Of a stretch of DNA of 64,000 nt, positions 11,260 through 21,788 are shown piece after piece (position 1 is the first letter of the stretch; each line of letters begins with the position of its first letter). The notes under the pieces are model-generated. The model did not search any database and was not told the origin of the DNA. It saw nothing but the letters and a program-made list of their open reading frames with translations. The stretch is from Gari tellinella (Eukaryota; Mollusca; Bivalvia; Cardiida; Psammobiidae): assembly GCA_922989275.2 (NCBI GenBank), contig OV277866.1, positions 58,643,246-58,707,245 on the forward strand, written 5' to 3'. A program made the position numbers and the translations under genes.

Positions 11260-11450
11260 AGGGCTCAAGATAAGAAGAGTATTTCAAAATCTAAAATCTT
11301 TATTTCTGCATTAAACCCTATGGTGTTACTACTCATTATAATCGTCTTGACGAGACAATTCTAATGAGTAGTTACACCATAGGATTTAATGCTGAAATAA
11401 GTGAGAGAATTTTGGATTTGTTCAGTTAACTCCCTCTTATCGGGAGCCCT
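11260..11450. mobile_element. Family C (hAT-like) MITE
   Basis: GGGCTCAAGATAAGAAGAG to CTCTTATCGGGAGCCCT; palindrome at 11317-11395. Lies in the intron just beyond exon f. Confidence 0.75.
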
Positions 11451-11537
11451 GCTAAGTATTGTTCTCTGGTTTGAAAAGGTTTGGTTTTTGGAGGATCTAC
11501 TGTGTATCAGTTTTACTACTTGCTTGTATCAACTAAC

Positions 11538-11599
11538 CTTGTGGTCTGTGCTGTTTGGGTGTTACAAGTTGTCCAGGCATCAAGCCAACAGGTTTGTCA
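11538..11599 (-). CDS. Unnamed Ser-rich protein gene, exon f (62 nt)
   Basis: A small exon that is easily missed because most of the open frame in this interval is on the other strand. It has a good polypyrimidine acceptor (TTTCTGTAATTTCAG) and the donor CAAG|GTTAGT. One base in and one base out fit both neighbours exactly. It encodes twenty codons between the split ones (DKPVGLMPGQLVTPKQHRPQ). A hAT-like MITE (11260-11450) sits about 88 bp beyond the donor. The function is unknown; the exon is supported mainly by perfect phase with the exons before and after. Confidence 0.65.
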
Positions 11600-11648
11600 C
11601 TGAAATTACAGAAACCATCCAGTTAAATGATTAAAAATATTATTACGA

Positions 11649-11902
11649 TTAACACATTCAACCCTAGCAACGAGTATACTCATCAATTACAAACAGTGTA
11701 CCTGTGAGGATTACATTTGTCCTATGCAAACAGTGTAGACCCTGATCAGAGGGCTCCTTAGGGAGCCCTTTGATCAGGGTCTACACTGTTTGTCATTTTG
11801 AAATAAATAAATTGTTAAAATCAACCCTAAATAGTAAAATATAGACTAGGCTTATTTGAAATTGGAATTGTCCATTTAAAATTTCAGGGGTGAATGAGTT
11901 AA
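11649..11902. mobile_element. Family B MITE
   Basis: TTAACACATTCAACCCTAGC to GGGGTGAATGAGTTAA, with the perfect central palindrome near 11720-11795. It is oriented opposite to the copy at 4025. An AATGCAG-type hairpin remnant follows at 11946-12025. Confidence 0.78.
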
Positions 11903-12244
11903 ACTTGTATACAGCAATCACAGCAAAGATTAAATATTTGTATTTTTTTAGACAAGTTGCAGCTTAATACAGGATAAAAGTTGATTTAGAAAGCTACTTT
12001 TCTCCTGCATTAAGCATTCACCTGTTATTACACACTGCTATGCTTCTCTATTTAGTGTTCCCTTTACAAAAGTTTGATTGTTCAAATTAGAATTGTCGCC
12101 ATGAGGCAAACAAGTATTTTCAAGTTTAATTTCTCCCCTTGGAATTGGCAGAATGGAGAAATAATTCCTCATACAGATATTGTGATGGTACTCTTATCAA
12201 CCTGTGAAGGCTTTAATCATGCTGGAAGTAAAGCAGAATGATCC

Positions 12245-12490
12245 TTAACCCATTACCCCATAGTCTGTTTCTAGATTTGAAGACAGGTCATCACTTAAAG
12301 CAGGTTAAAAGTAAAGCAGAATGTGCTAAGGGTACATTCTGCTTTACTTTCAGTCTTCTTTAAGCTACCATCTGCTAGAATATAGAAAGTATTTCTTTAA
12401 GTACATGTTTATGTCTCTATAAATTGAAACTAATTTCTTCAGATGAAGTATGAATGCGCTAAAAGGTGTTATTACGGGGGAAAGGGTTAA
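12245..12490. mobile_element. Family A MITE inserted in the axis of another hairpin
   Basis: TTAACCCATTACCCCATAG to GAAAGGGTTAA. The flanks rejoin as GCAGAATGATCC-TTAA-GGAGTATTCTC, i.e. the two halves of a second palindrome (about 12215-12530) split at its central TTAA. Confidence 0.82.
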
Positions 12491-12606
12491 GGAGTATTCT
12501 CTTTTACCTTCAGCCTACTATATCTCTTAGCACACTTGGCGGCTTAACCAGGATAACAGTTTAGAACCTGATGGCATACCCCGTAATATGATGAGATGAT
12601 GGTTTA

Positions 12607-12801
12607 CAGAAGATCTTCAAATAAGAGAGAGTAAACTGAACAAGTCCAATATTATCTCACTCATTACAGCACCAAATCCTATGGTGTCACTACTCATTAG
12701 AATTGTCTCAAAGAGACGATTTCTATGAGAAGTGACACCATATGGTTTAATGCAAAAATAACGATTTTAGTTTTTAAATATTCCCTTAACCAGGGGCTCT
12801 G
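12607..12801. mobile_element. Family C (hAT-like) MITE
   Basis: Central palindrome at 12674-12750. The right end TTAACCAGGGGCTCTG stops about 12 bp short of the donor of exon e. Confidence 0.7.
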
Positions 12802-12818
12802 TATTACATCTGACTTAC

Positions 12819-12923
12819 CTTTTCGGTGGTTCTACTGGACTACTGGGCAGGTCTACAAAGCTGTACTGACTAAGTTCACTTGGGCTGACAGGCTCTTCAG
12901 ACCTTGACCTGATATGACCATCA
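12819..12923 (-). CDS. Unnamed Ser-rich protein gene, exon e (105 nt)
   Basis: The exon has an AATTCCAG acceptor and a GAAAAG|GTAAGT donor (12813-12818). It begins with one base, completing the AG left by exon d, and leaves AG at the donor. The peptide is Ser/Pro/Glu-rich (SRSEEPVSPSELSQYSFVDL, then PSSPVEPPK), typical of a disordered phosphorylatable linker. A family C MITE ends about 12 bp beyond the donor, and a 75-bp near-perfect palindrome lies about 57 bp upstream of the acceptor at 12981-13055. An open frame on the plus strand over the same bases is a shadow and has no splice support. Confidence 0.72.
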
Positions 12924-12980
12924 CTGGAATTGACCAATAACATTTTCTTACATTTTGTATACATATTATTTATGATACAT

Positions 12981-13055
12981 TAAAGAGTTAAAAACACTCA
13001 TGCAATGTTGGTTGTACATGTACAACCAACATTGCATGAGCGTTTTAACTCTTTA
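12981..13055. repeat. 75-bp spacerless palindrome
   Basis: Arms TAAAGAGTTAAAAACACTC then ATGCAATGTTGGTTGTACAT meet with no loop at GTACATGTAC. The arms differ by one indel and one substitution. It does not match any of the MITE hairpin groups here. Confidence 0.8.
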
Positions 13056-13169
13056 CCCACATCAACACAACTTTTAACCCCTCCAATCATTTTGTACAAG
13101 GAAAAAAGAAGTCTCCATCTAGAAAGTCCTGAATATTCAACATAAAAGGCATTTCCAGTATCTTTCCAA

Positions 13170-13557
13170 ATGGTAGCTTATAGCAGGTTGAAAGTGAAAC
13201 AGAATTGCTCTTTTAGGAATATTCTGCTTCGCTTTCTACCTGTTTTAACCCTTTCCCTGATAAAAGCTCCTTTTAGCGCATTTGATTTATTACTCCACAA
13301 AAGAAAATAGTTCAAATTTATAAAGTCATAAACATTTTCCAACAGAAATATTTTCGATATCCTGACAGATGGTAGCTTAAAGCAGGTTGAAAGTAAAGCA
13401 GAATGCACCCTTAGGTGCATTCTGCTTTACTTACAACCTGCTTTAAGAAGTCACATTTTTTTCAAAACTAGAAACAGGCTATGGGGTAAAGGGTTAAATG
13501 GAAAACTGCCTTCAAAACTAGAAGTATTCTATGGGGCATTTGATTAAGACAGGTAGC
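13170..13557. mobile_element. Family A MITE interrupted by another copy
   Basis: The hairpin at 13170-13247 and the right end at 13494-13557 (TTCAAAACTAGAAG then TATGGGGCATTTGATTAA) are the two parts of one element. The copy at 13245-13497 is inserted at the right hairpin-base TTAA. Confidence 0.7.
13245..13497. mobile_element. Family A MITE, nested
   Basis: TTAACCCTTTCCCTGATAAA to ATGGGGTAAAGGGTTAA; hairpin 13375-13447. TTAA is present at both ends, consistent with a TTAA target duplication. Confidence 0.8.
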
Positions 13558-13679
13558 AGTTTAATACAATGCCTTTTCAATTGCTTTTCATTACTTTTGT
13601 ACTGAAGAAAACTGACACTGGTTATTACAGATATTCCTGTTTACATATTGAATCAGGTCGGACTAGTCACTATATTAGT

Positions 13680-13931
13680 TTAACCTATTATTGCATCCAT
13701 AAATGCTTTTGATTTAATCCACTACTAAAGAAAATGGTTCTACTTTACTTGTTAGACAGTTATATACCAAAGTTATTAATAAATATTTTCTATATCTTAT
13801 TAAATAGTAGCTTGAAGCAAGCTGAAGGTAAACCAGAATGCACATTAAGGCACATTCTGCTTTACTTCCAACATTATTTAACTGATTACCTGTCTTCAAA
13901 TTGAAAAACCGACTATGAGATAATGGGTTAA
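13680..13931. mobile_element. Family A MITE
   Basis: TTAACCTATTATTGCATCC to AGATAATGGGTTAA, with the diverged hairpin at about 13810-13880. Confidence 0.72.
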
Positions 13932-13940
13932 AACATCGTC

Positions 13941-15007
13941 TTAAGGTGGTTCGCAGGTCAGCTTATTCTGTGTCAGAATTCTTTGAAACCTTGATTAAAT
14001 TGAAATATACCATATGGAGAGTGAAAAATCGTTAAAATAAAAAAAGTTACAGTGCCGTTTTTTTCTGACAGGACCTTTTGTCGAGAAAAGCTCCTTTTTT
14101 AATAAACAGGAATATTTTCTTTATAAAATGATATAACTCAATAATTTCTGTACATTCAAGTAAACTATACATAGACTATAAGATATTGGGCAAACAAAAG
14201 TATTTCATAACATATTTTCTGGAAATATCAATATTTTAAAAAAGTCAAATTCTGAAAATCTCAAATTACAAAAAATCTAGCTGTTTAACATACACTAATT
14301 TTACTCTTATTAGATAGATATAACTTAATTCTACTAGACACTAATTTTACTCTTATTAGATAGATATAACTTAATTCTACTAGTCACAAAAATTTAATGA
14401 AAATCTACAGTAGAATTTACATTTTATACATGATTTCCTGAAATTCTGAAAAAATGTTAACACAAAACGAGTAACCTCCCTTGAGTTCAACTTTAAAATG
14501 CCGTCAGCTCTAAATAATACCATAAGTCAAACCTGTAATAAGGGACCATTGAATACGGTAGCCTGTAGATCTTTAAAGGCAGGTGACTGCTTAATGCAGA
14601 ACAAAAGTAATGCATAAAAGCTTTTTTAGCATATTTCTTTTAGCATTACTTTTGTCCTGTGTTAAGCTGCCATCTGTCATATAAGCTATAAATCCTCACA
14701 AATATAGCTGTCACTTGACTAAACTTGCATCTGATACTATTCATAAACTGCGTTATGAATTGACTAGTCACTAAAATCGGACAATTTGTTAAAAAAAAAG
14801 TTTTGAAGCGAGTGGGAATCAAACCCAGAACCTTTGGATTGCAAGTCAATCACCGTACTAATTGCGCTAACAGAGAAGACACTAGAGTAGATAAAACTTT
14901 TCTTTATCTAAATTTTCTACTATAAGCACGTGCCGCAAAGATCAAGTGAAAGTCATCAGCATTTCCGGAACTCGTGATGCGGGCCGCCCGCTGTCGAACC
15001 ACCTTAA
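13941..15007. mobile_element. 1.07 kb TTAA element with GGTGGTTCG TIRs
   Basis: TTAA-GGTGGTTCG at the left, CGAACCACC-TTAA at the right. It contains a 46-bp tandem duplication (about 14290-14384), an AATGCAG-type hairpin (14578-14690) and a tRNA-like segment (14812-14885, minus). No transposase frame. The TTAA flanks suggest piggyBac-like mobilisation, though the TIR does not begin with CCC. Confidence 0.72.
14812..14885 (-). other. tRNA-like sequence (A and B boxes)
   Basis: The minus strand reads TTAGCGCAATTAGTACGG (A box region) and GGTTCTGGGTTTGATTCCC (B box), with a possible anticodon stem between, but no matching acceptor stem. It is probably a pol III promoter relic or SINE head rather than a working tRNA. 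Confidence 0.55.
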
Positions 15008-15147
15008 AAATATTAGATCAACCAAAGACTTTTCTCATTTATACTCTACATAATTATTAGAATCACAATTTCTTAAAAGACTTATGAATCAATACAGAAA
15101 GAGACAAAATTGAATAAAGATTGGCAAGCTAAGGCAATGCAAATAGC

Positions 15148-15371
15148 TTAATCCTTGTCCCATAGAAGCGCCTTTTAGAGCATCTATTTTGTTCCTCCAC
15201 TGAAGAAAATAATTCCAATTTATACAGAAAGGAACATACCGTAAAAAATATTTTCTATAATCAAGCAGATGGTAACTTAAAGCAGGCTGAAAGTATAGCC
15301 AAATGCGCCCTCAGGCTTTAAGTGGTCATTTAACTTCAAAACTAGAAACTGACTATGGGTTAAATGGTTAA
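15148..15371. mobile_element. Family A MITE with a truncated hairpin
   Basis: TTAATCCTTGTCCCATAGAA to ATGGGTTAAATGGTTAA. Only one hairpin arm (AAAGCAGGCTGAAAGTATAG) remains. Confidence 0.68.
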
Positions 15372-15506
15372 AGACATAAAAGTCAATGCAAATGCAATCC
15401 TTTTTCTAAAACTGACCTTCATTGATTAGATTCTTAGTCACTAGATTACATTATAATGTTTGTATGTATACAGATGTTATAAAAGTTGTTTGTTTTATAC
15501 AAGTAC

Positions 15507-15632
15507 CTGAACATGGTGGCAGTCCTCCGACTAGGGGACACATCAAAGGGGTCACTGTGGGTCCTGTGACGAGCCCTCTGTTCATCAGCCTGGTACTGAC
15601 CCATATTTCTGTTCGTCAGAAAAAACCTCTCA
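15507..15632 (-). CDS. Unnamed Ser-rich protein gene, exon d (126 nt)
   Basis: The exon runs from a GCATTGTAG acceptor to a TTCAG|GTACTT donor (15501-15506). It takes one base in, has 41 full codons, and leaves two bases out, which fits exon c before and exon e after. It encodes a polar, Arg/Gln-rich stretch (MGQYQADEQRARHRTHSDPF, then DVSPSRRTA) with RxxS and SP motifs that could be kinase sites. No domain was recognised. It lies between two TTAA-type MITEs (15148-15371 and 15674-15927), so the intron on each side is largely transposon sequence. Confidence 0.75.
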
Positions 15633-15673
15633 CTACAATGCACAAAAATTGCAATTGTATATGCATGTACATG

Positions 15674-15927
15674 TTAACTCTTTGAACCCTAGTCACGCAT
15701 ATATGCGTCATTTGCAAACAGCGTACCTGTGAAGGGTACACTTGTCCTATGCAAACAGTGTAGACCCTGATCAGAGGACACCTTAAGGAGCCCTCTGATC
15801 AGGGTCTACACTGTTTGTCATTTTGACATATATATTGTAAAAATCAACCATAAAAAGCCAAAAATGGCATAGACAAAATTAAAAAACCAGAATTGTCCAT
15901 TTCAAGTTTAAGGAAGGAAAGGGTTAA
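15674..15927. mobile_element. Family B MITE
   Basis: TTAACTCTTTGAACCCTAGT to AGGAAAGGGTTAA; central palindrome about 15748-15818 with GATCAGAGGACACC on one side. Confidence 0.78.
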
Positions 15928-16054
15928 TCAATGAATGTTCGTCTCATAGGAGTGCCTATTCATGCCTGTTACTCAATTAGGAATGCCATAAGGAATTCTT
16001 ATTCATGCCAATTTCCTCATAGGAATGCCTATTCATGCTGTTACATTTTCTTTA

Positions 16055-16339
16055 TTGTCAGCCTGCTTTAACACATTACTCCAAAAACACATCTGATAAT
16101 CATTCATAAGCAAGTACCATACAGTTCATTTTCCTTATTCTAGCAGGAGGTAGCCTAAAGCAGGCTAGAAGTAAAGTAGAAATTACTAGAATGCTTCCTT
16201 AAAGAGCCCTCTGATGAGGGTCTACACTGTTTTCACATTGAAATATATTGTTAAAATCACCCCTAAATATTAAATAATGGACTAGACATATTTTGAAATT
16301 GGAATTATCCATTAAAAGTTTCAGGGATGAATGAGTTAA
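16055..16339. mobile_element. Chimera: half family A fused to half family B
   Basis: The left part (TTTAACACATTACTCCAAA ... AAGCAGGCTAGAAGTAAAG) is a family A left half. From about 16199 the sequence is the right half of a family B element (GAGCCCTCTGATGAGGGTCT to GAATGAGTTAA). The join is at the centre of both hairpins. The right end is 6 bp from the donor of the giant exon. Confidence 0.7.
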
Positions 16340-16350
16340 CAGCAACATAC

Positions 16351-19300
16351 CTTGACAGTGGTCCACCTCTGGTACCAGCCCCTCCATCTGACGACTGACT
16401 CCCCAATGCCTGTCTCGGTCTGTCCATCTCCTGACTACTACTTCCCTGTGCGTCTCTCGGTCTGTCCATCTCTACACCAGACACAGGGTAACAGACAATG
16501 TTCTGACGGTATGGTGTTCTCATCTCTACACTGTGATCAAAGTTCCTCTGTGTCACTTTCTGTAGCTGTGATGACAGTAGAGATTTCACGTTACTGACCG
16601 AGCTGTATGGGGCAGATGTCACCTTGCGTATGGCAGCCATGTCGGAGTAGCCTGTCTTATTGGGTGAACTGAACTGTGACCACTCTAACTGTTTACGTAC
16701 ATCTTTATCCTCTAGCTGGAAGCTATCACCAGATCCGTTCAGGCCACTATCATCCATACTAGTGGAATCGTCTTTAGGGCGCGAAACCATTTTTTTCAGC
16801 ATTTCATTCTCCTCGGCTGTTGTTTGTGTAAGTATCCCATTCACCTGTTGGTGTGGAGGTTCCATGGTCAGTATCTTATACACTTCCTTGGCCATTCCAG
16901 GATCAGGGTCATCTTGACCAGCATCTTCTTTCCCATTTGTCAGAATATTAAACACTCTCTCAGCCATTCCAGGCGGGTCTCTCTTTTCACCAGTACTACC
17001 TTTTATATAGAGTTCTGGCTTCTTCAGTGAGCCAGGGATAGCTGGTGGACTAGTCATGTTTGGTACATTCTGCAGGTCAGGCTCTGTATGTAATCTGTCA
17101 AACATATCTTGCCTTTCATTTCTATACCTTGCAATTATATCTTCAACGTTTTCTTTCAGATCTCCTTCAGCTTGTCTGTTCATAACTTGTTGCACCAGTT
17201 TCTCTGCTCTGGACATGTCTGCACCACTGAGAGTCCTTGAACCTGTGCTCTCTAGATCTGGCACATCTCTCTCAGTGTCATTACTTGCTGAAGAAATAGG
17301 CCTTACTACCATATCATCAGAGTTGCCCGTTCCATATTTCATTCTACTAGACATGGTACCTGTAGCAGATGATGTCGTGGTGCCCAGGAATTTACCGTCA
17401 TAATCATCGTCATACTGTAGGTCAGCTCCATGGTCCCATGCCAGTCTCTGCCCCACTTCACTAGCCCCACTCTCTCTACCTTTCATTGTTGTGCTGCTTG
17501 ATTCCAGAGATTTGTACTCTTCCTCTGCAGGCATGACTCTTTTCTGTGCAGGTTCATACCTTTCTCTGGCTATCAAATGCAGACTATCATTGGCCTTGGG
17601 ATTTGGGACATCATGCAGACTGTCTTGAATTTCTTCCAAGTCTTTGTGAAGTCTTGTGTAGTCAATAGTGCCAGGAACATACTCTGTCTGCTTGTGTCCA
17701 TCTCCCCTAGGAAAGGTTTTGGCACTCCCACCTGTGTGTCCTAGGCGATCAGTTTCTGACAATATGGCTCTAACACGTCTTGCTATTTCATCATCTGACA
17801 TGTCCTCCATTCTCTGAGAGTTGGTAGAATTAGCAGTTTCCCGACTAGAGGCACTAGTATAGCTGTTATCACCACCGCTGAGGTTGCTCATTCTGTTATA
17901 TGGGGATTCACTGACTGGAGATTTTTCATCCACAATATGTCTACTTCTTCTAGTATCACCATCCTCCTCTGAATATCTGCCCAGAACTCTTGCAACTTCT
18001 TCACTGTTAAGAGATCTAGCCATTTCAGAGTCTCTAGGTCTTGGAACAGGTCCTACTTCATTCCTTTCAAAACTTCTCCTTTGCTCTTGGCCCATCAGTG
18101 ACTGTTCATGTATAGAATGGTCCATTCTGTCTCTCAAAGGAAACCTCTCCTCGCTGCCTGATGGTTCTGGTCGAGATAAAGCCACAGCAGCTCTGGCTGC
18201 CTGTTTGGTTTCCTCAAACAAATTAGAAACTCTTTTCATTGACACCTCACTGGGAGATCGCTCAACCTCAGAGAACTTTGGAAGGTTAGTGTTACTATGA
18301 CTTGGTCTGGATCTCTCTAACTCTAGCTTAGGGATATTCAGGACTTGTCTAGTTGGAATGACCGGGTCAGGACTATCTGCTAGGAGTCTTTCCCTTTCAG
18401 CAATACTTACATACCCTGTCCTACCCACAACGTTCTGGACATCTTGTGGGGACTTCACAGGCTGAGCTCCAGAATATGGCTGCAGTTTGGCAGTAAGTCT
18501 CATGCGACTTACTGGGCTACCTGAACTTTCTCTAGTAGCCCTTGGTCCACTACTTGGTTCAGTTCTGTCAGCTGTTACTCTCTGGGCATTCTCAAACTCT
18601 ATCACTTCTTTAATTCCACTACCAGCAGCTTCATTGAGTCTATCAAGTCGCTCCGACCTGTCACTGGCTCTTCCTGTAGATCTCTGACTGTTCTCAGACT
18701 GCTCACTTCTGTGACTGAGGTGGGAGCCAGCTGACTGTCTACCAGATAAGTTACTGTCTCCACTCCTCTCCAGCTCTGACCCCCCGCTCTTCCAGGACTC
18801 AACACTCTGTTTACTCTTAGCTGATTCACCAGACTGACGCCGGTTTTCAGGATCTTGTTCAAAATCTCCAGAATTTCTCTCAAAAGTGCCTTTGTCAGAC
18901 TCAAATGATTCTCTCATTGCTTCATCACTTTTCTTTGACTCAATTGATTGTCTTCCTGACAGAGTTCCATCAGAGTGCACACTTCTGACCGTGTCTTGTG
19001 ACTCCCTACTCTCACGCTCGTCTTCATCTCCCACCTGCTCATACCTGTCTCCTCTCATACCCAGTACATTACTTCCATCACCTAGTTCAAGAGACCTCAC
19101 AACATCAGCCTCGGAAAGTCGGTCTTCCTCTACCCTTGGAGATGTCTCCTTGGCCTCTCTGTCCACCAGAAATCTCAGCATTTCAAGTCTCTGTGATGAG
19201 GAATCAGACCTGTCTGTCTGACTGCTCTCCTCATCTTTAGATATCTGCCACAGTCCATTCTGCTGTACAACTCTATGAGCACTGGTACTTGGTCCATCTC

Positions 19301-19684
19301 CTGGCATTGTGAGCTCCTTTTTCCTCTCTTGTGGTGCTCCAACATTTATTGTAGCTCTGGATACAAACCCTACTCTATTGTCATCACTTGTGTTAGACCT
19401 TGGTGAGCGTGGAGTTTGGTTTGTGTCTGACTCTGTAGCATAGGGATTCCAATCATTGTCAGACATTCCCGTAGACGATTCTGGGTATTTGGCAATTGAT
19501 CCACCAGATGCCGCTCTTCTAGCTTCATCATCAGAGATGTCAGAGCTTTCACTGCCACCAGATTGGTGCTTGTGAGCTGGCAGGTTGCCAAGCATTAGCT
19601 CCCCTGACACTTCCATAATGGCGGAATTCACGGCTTCATCTTGCATTGATGACGTTGAGTTGGCATCATCAAAACCATACTGTC
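16351..19684 (-). CDS. Unnamed Ser-rich protein gene, exon c (giant 1,111-codon exon)
   Basis: A single 3,334-nt exon, by far the longest open frame in the window. The acceptor is TTATTTAACAG (19685-19687) and the donor CAAG|GTATG (16346-16350). It begins with GA completing a Gly codon and leaves AG, in phase with both neighbours. The product is hydrophilic and rich in Ser, Glu, Arg, Asp and Gln, with no signal peptide or membrane segment, hence probably a disordered cytoplasmic scaffold. The only recurrent structure is a short amphipathic motif of the type AxxVxxIL: near 17761-17800 (EIARRVRAIL), 17183-17215 (AEKLVQQVM), 16940-16973 (MAERVFNILT) and 16870-16905 (MAKEVYKILT). The last two are about 70 bp apart and look duplicated. 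I considered ALMS1, AKNA or another centrosomal protein because of composition and gene layout but cannot confirm any. The plus-strand open frames across this exon are shadows. Confidence 0.9.
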
Positions 19685-19744
19685 CTGTTAAATAAACACA
19701 AAAATATGAGTACATACAAAGGTAGCAGCATTATTAATTGCCAC

Positions 19745-19995
19745 TTAATCCACTACCCCATAAACAAGCCTTTTTAGGCCTATTTATTATTCCACTGAAG
19801 AAAATGGTTCAACATAATACAGTCTTGAATAATATAGCATAAGAAATACTTTCTATATTCTTGCAGATGGTAGCTTGAAGCAGGCTGAAAGTAAAACAGA
19901 ATGTGCCTTAAGGCACATTCTGCTTTACTTTCAACCTGATTTTAGTGGTCACTTCTCTTCAAAATTAGAAACAGACTATGGGGGTAAAGGGTTAA
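19745..19995. mobile_element. Family A MITE
   Basis: TTAATCCACTACCCCATAAA to GGGGGTAAAGGGTTAA; perfect hairpin near 19875-19940. It begins about 60 bp upstream of the acceptor of the giant exon. Confidence 0.8.
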
Positions 19996-20092
19996 TGTAA
20001 TTATTTCATTATTGGTTACATTAATAAGCTAACACTTAGGAACTGTTGATTAACCTGTTACAAAATCACTCACTGGTTAATTGGACTAGTTA

Positions 20093-20504
20093 CAGTAAAA
20101 CCTCTCTATTACGACCACTAAATTGTGTTAAATATTAGGTGTATAAGACAGCTGACTGCTTAACCCATTACCCTATTTCTTGTTTTGAAAACAGATGACT
20201 ACTTAAAGCAGGTTGAAAGCAAAGCAGAATGCTTTAAGCTACCATTTCTTAGAATACGAAACATATTTCAGACTGTAGATAAATATTATTGTATAAGGTG
20301 GAAATATTTTCTTCAGTGGGGGCATAAATCAAAAGCTTAAAAAGGCGTATTTATGGGTTAAAGGAAGGTGACAGTTAAACATAAATCACCTTTACAAAGC
20401 TCCTTAAGGAGATTTCTGTTTTACTGCCACCTTGCTTTAAGCTATCACCTGCCTTTTATGCAATCAATTATCCTTCTTTTTAGTGGTCGTAAAAGAGAGG
20501 TTTA
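20093..20504. mobile_element. Family D (pogo-like) MITE hosting a family A copy
   Basis: CAGTAAAACCTCTCTATTAC to AGTGGTCGTAAAAGAGAGG. The hairpin base GACTGCTTAA...AGGAAGGTGACAG is split at its TTAA by the element at 20160-20361; removing that element restores the arrangement seen in the copy at 2758-2970. Confidence 0.8.
20160..20361. mobile_element. Family A MITE nested in family D
   Basis: TTAACCCATTACCCTATTTC to ATTTATGGGTTAA, with TTAA duplicated at both ends. Its own hairpin has lost one arm (GCAGAATGC then TTTAAGCTACC). Confidence 0.8.
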
Positions 20505-20709
20505 ACAAATTTACAGCACTTCCTTTATCAGTGATCTCTATTTGTCATTTGTTGACAATGACAGAAAAAAAAAATCTTAACCCAGTGTTCATTTATTTTG
20601 GCCAGAAAAGCAATAACTAGCTCTAGACTAAAATTTAGATAACTTGATCAATGTAATGTATGTTGTTGTATCTGTCAAACTGGTATACACCATGATGGCA
20701 TGCACTGAT

Positions 20710-21190
20710 TTAACCCATTACCCCATAAATACACCTTTTTACGCTTTTAATTTTTCCGCTACTGAAGAAAATAGTTTAGATTTATACTGTAACAATTAAG
20801 AATCATAAGAAATATTTTCTTTATTCTAGTAGATGATAGCTTAACCCATTACCCCAAAGCCTGATTCTAGTTTTGAAAAAAGGTAACCACTTAAAGCAGG
20901 TTGAAAGAAAAGCAGAATGCGCCATAAGGCACATTCTGCTTTACTTTCAGCCTGCTTTAAGCTATAATCTGCTAGAATATAGAAACATTATCTTACAATT
21001 CTTATCCATGACTGTATAAATTTAAACTGTTTTATTCAGTGGAGGAATTAATTAAAGGCGTAAAAGGCGTATTTATGGGGTAATGGGTTAAAGCAGGCTG
21101 AAAGAAAAGCCGAATGGGTATTAGGGCGCATTCTGCTTTACTTTCAACCTGATTTAAGTAGTCACCTATCTTCAATAGTAGAACTAGGAC
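20710..21190. mobile_element. Family A MITE hosting another family A copy
   Basis: TTAACCCATTACCCCATAAA at the left. The hairpin begins after 21091 and the right flank (AAGTAGTCACCTATCTTCAA) is eroded. Interrupted at the left hairpin-base TTAA by the copy at 20841-21091. Confidence 0.75.
20841..21091. mobile_element. Family A MITE, nested and well preserved
   Basis: TTAACCCATTACCCCAAAGC to ATGGGGTAATGGGTTAA with its hairpin at 20893-20962. Confidence 0.82.
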
Positions 21191-21369
21191 ACTGAGCAAC
21201 ATAACAAATTATTAATGCAAAGTCTAGGTTTGCAGATTAAATTTTATCAAAAATATGCATTACCAAAAGGTAGAAAGGATGGCACACAGCTACATTTCCC
21301 AGGGCTTTTTTTCTCTCAAAAAATTGGAAAGAGGCCTAAAGTCTGTCATTTTGGGAAATTTATAAAATA

Positions 21370-21556
21370 TCAAAAACTAAAATCTTTATTTCTGCATTGA
21401 ACCGGCAACCCTATGGTGTCACTACTCATTACATGATTAGAATCATCTCCTTAAGATGATTCCAATCAGAAGTAACACCATAGGATTTTGTGCTGAAATA
21501 AGTGAGAAAATGTTGGATTTGTTCAGATTACTCTCTCTCTCTTATCTGGAGCCCTG
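21370..21556. mobile_element. Family C (hAT-like) MITE
   Basis: AAAACTAAAATCTTTATTTC leads to a central palindrome (21408-21490) with an extra CATGATT insertion in one arm; right end CTTATCTGGAGCCCTGG. It ends about 33 bp from the exon b boundary. Confidence 0.68.
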
Positions 21557-21588
21557 GTTAAGGAAGAAAAGGTTAAACTTATTCTTAC

Positions 21589-21646
21589 CATCAGTAGAGT
21601 CCTGCTGGGATGATGATATCTCCTGACTCTCACTGGCTGAGTAGGT
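21589..21646 (-). CDS. Unnamed Ser-rich protein gene, exon b (58 nt)
   Basis: A short exon with the acceptor TTTTTATAG and the donor GATG|GTAAGAATAAG (donor core 21584-21588). It starts on a codon boundary, encodes 19 codons (TYSASESQEISSSQQDSTD), and leaves one G. That G joins the GA at the start of exon c to make Gly, so the reading frame runs straight into the giant exon. Composition (Ser, Gln, Asp/Glu) matches both neighbours. The intron on the donor side begins about 30 bp from the end of a hAT-like MITE. Function unknown. Confidence 0.8.
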
Positions 21647-21788
21647 CTATAAAAAGAAACAAAGGAAAACCTCTATGACTATCAGACAAAAATAAACACA
21701 ATTAAACAATTGCCAAGTGTCTTGTTGTTATTGTCACACACTCTTAACACAGCTCAATCTAGAGCTACATTGAAATTTGTATTTTTCA

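Noticed and set aside
11401..11634. Plus-strand 77-codon hydrophobic frame
   Set aside because: It runs antisense over the phase-supported exon f and part of a family C MITE.
16352..19240. Plus-strand frames opposite the giant exon
   Set aside because: Shadows of the Ser-rich minus-strand frame; codon structure and splice sites support only the minus strand.
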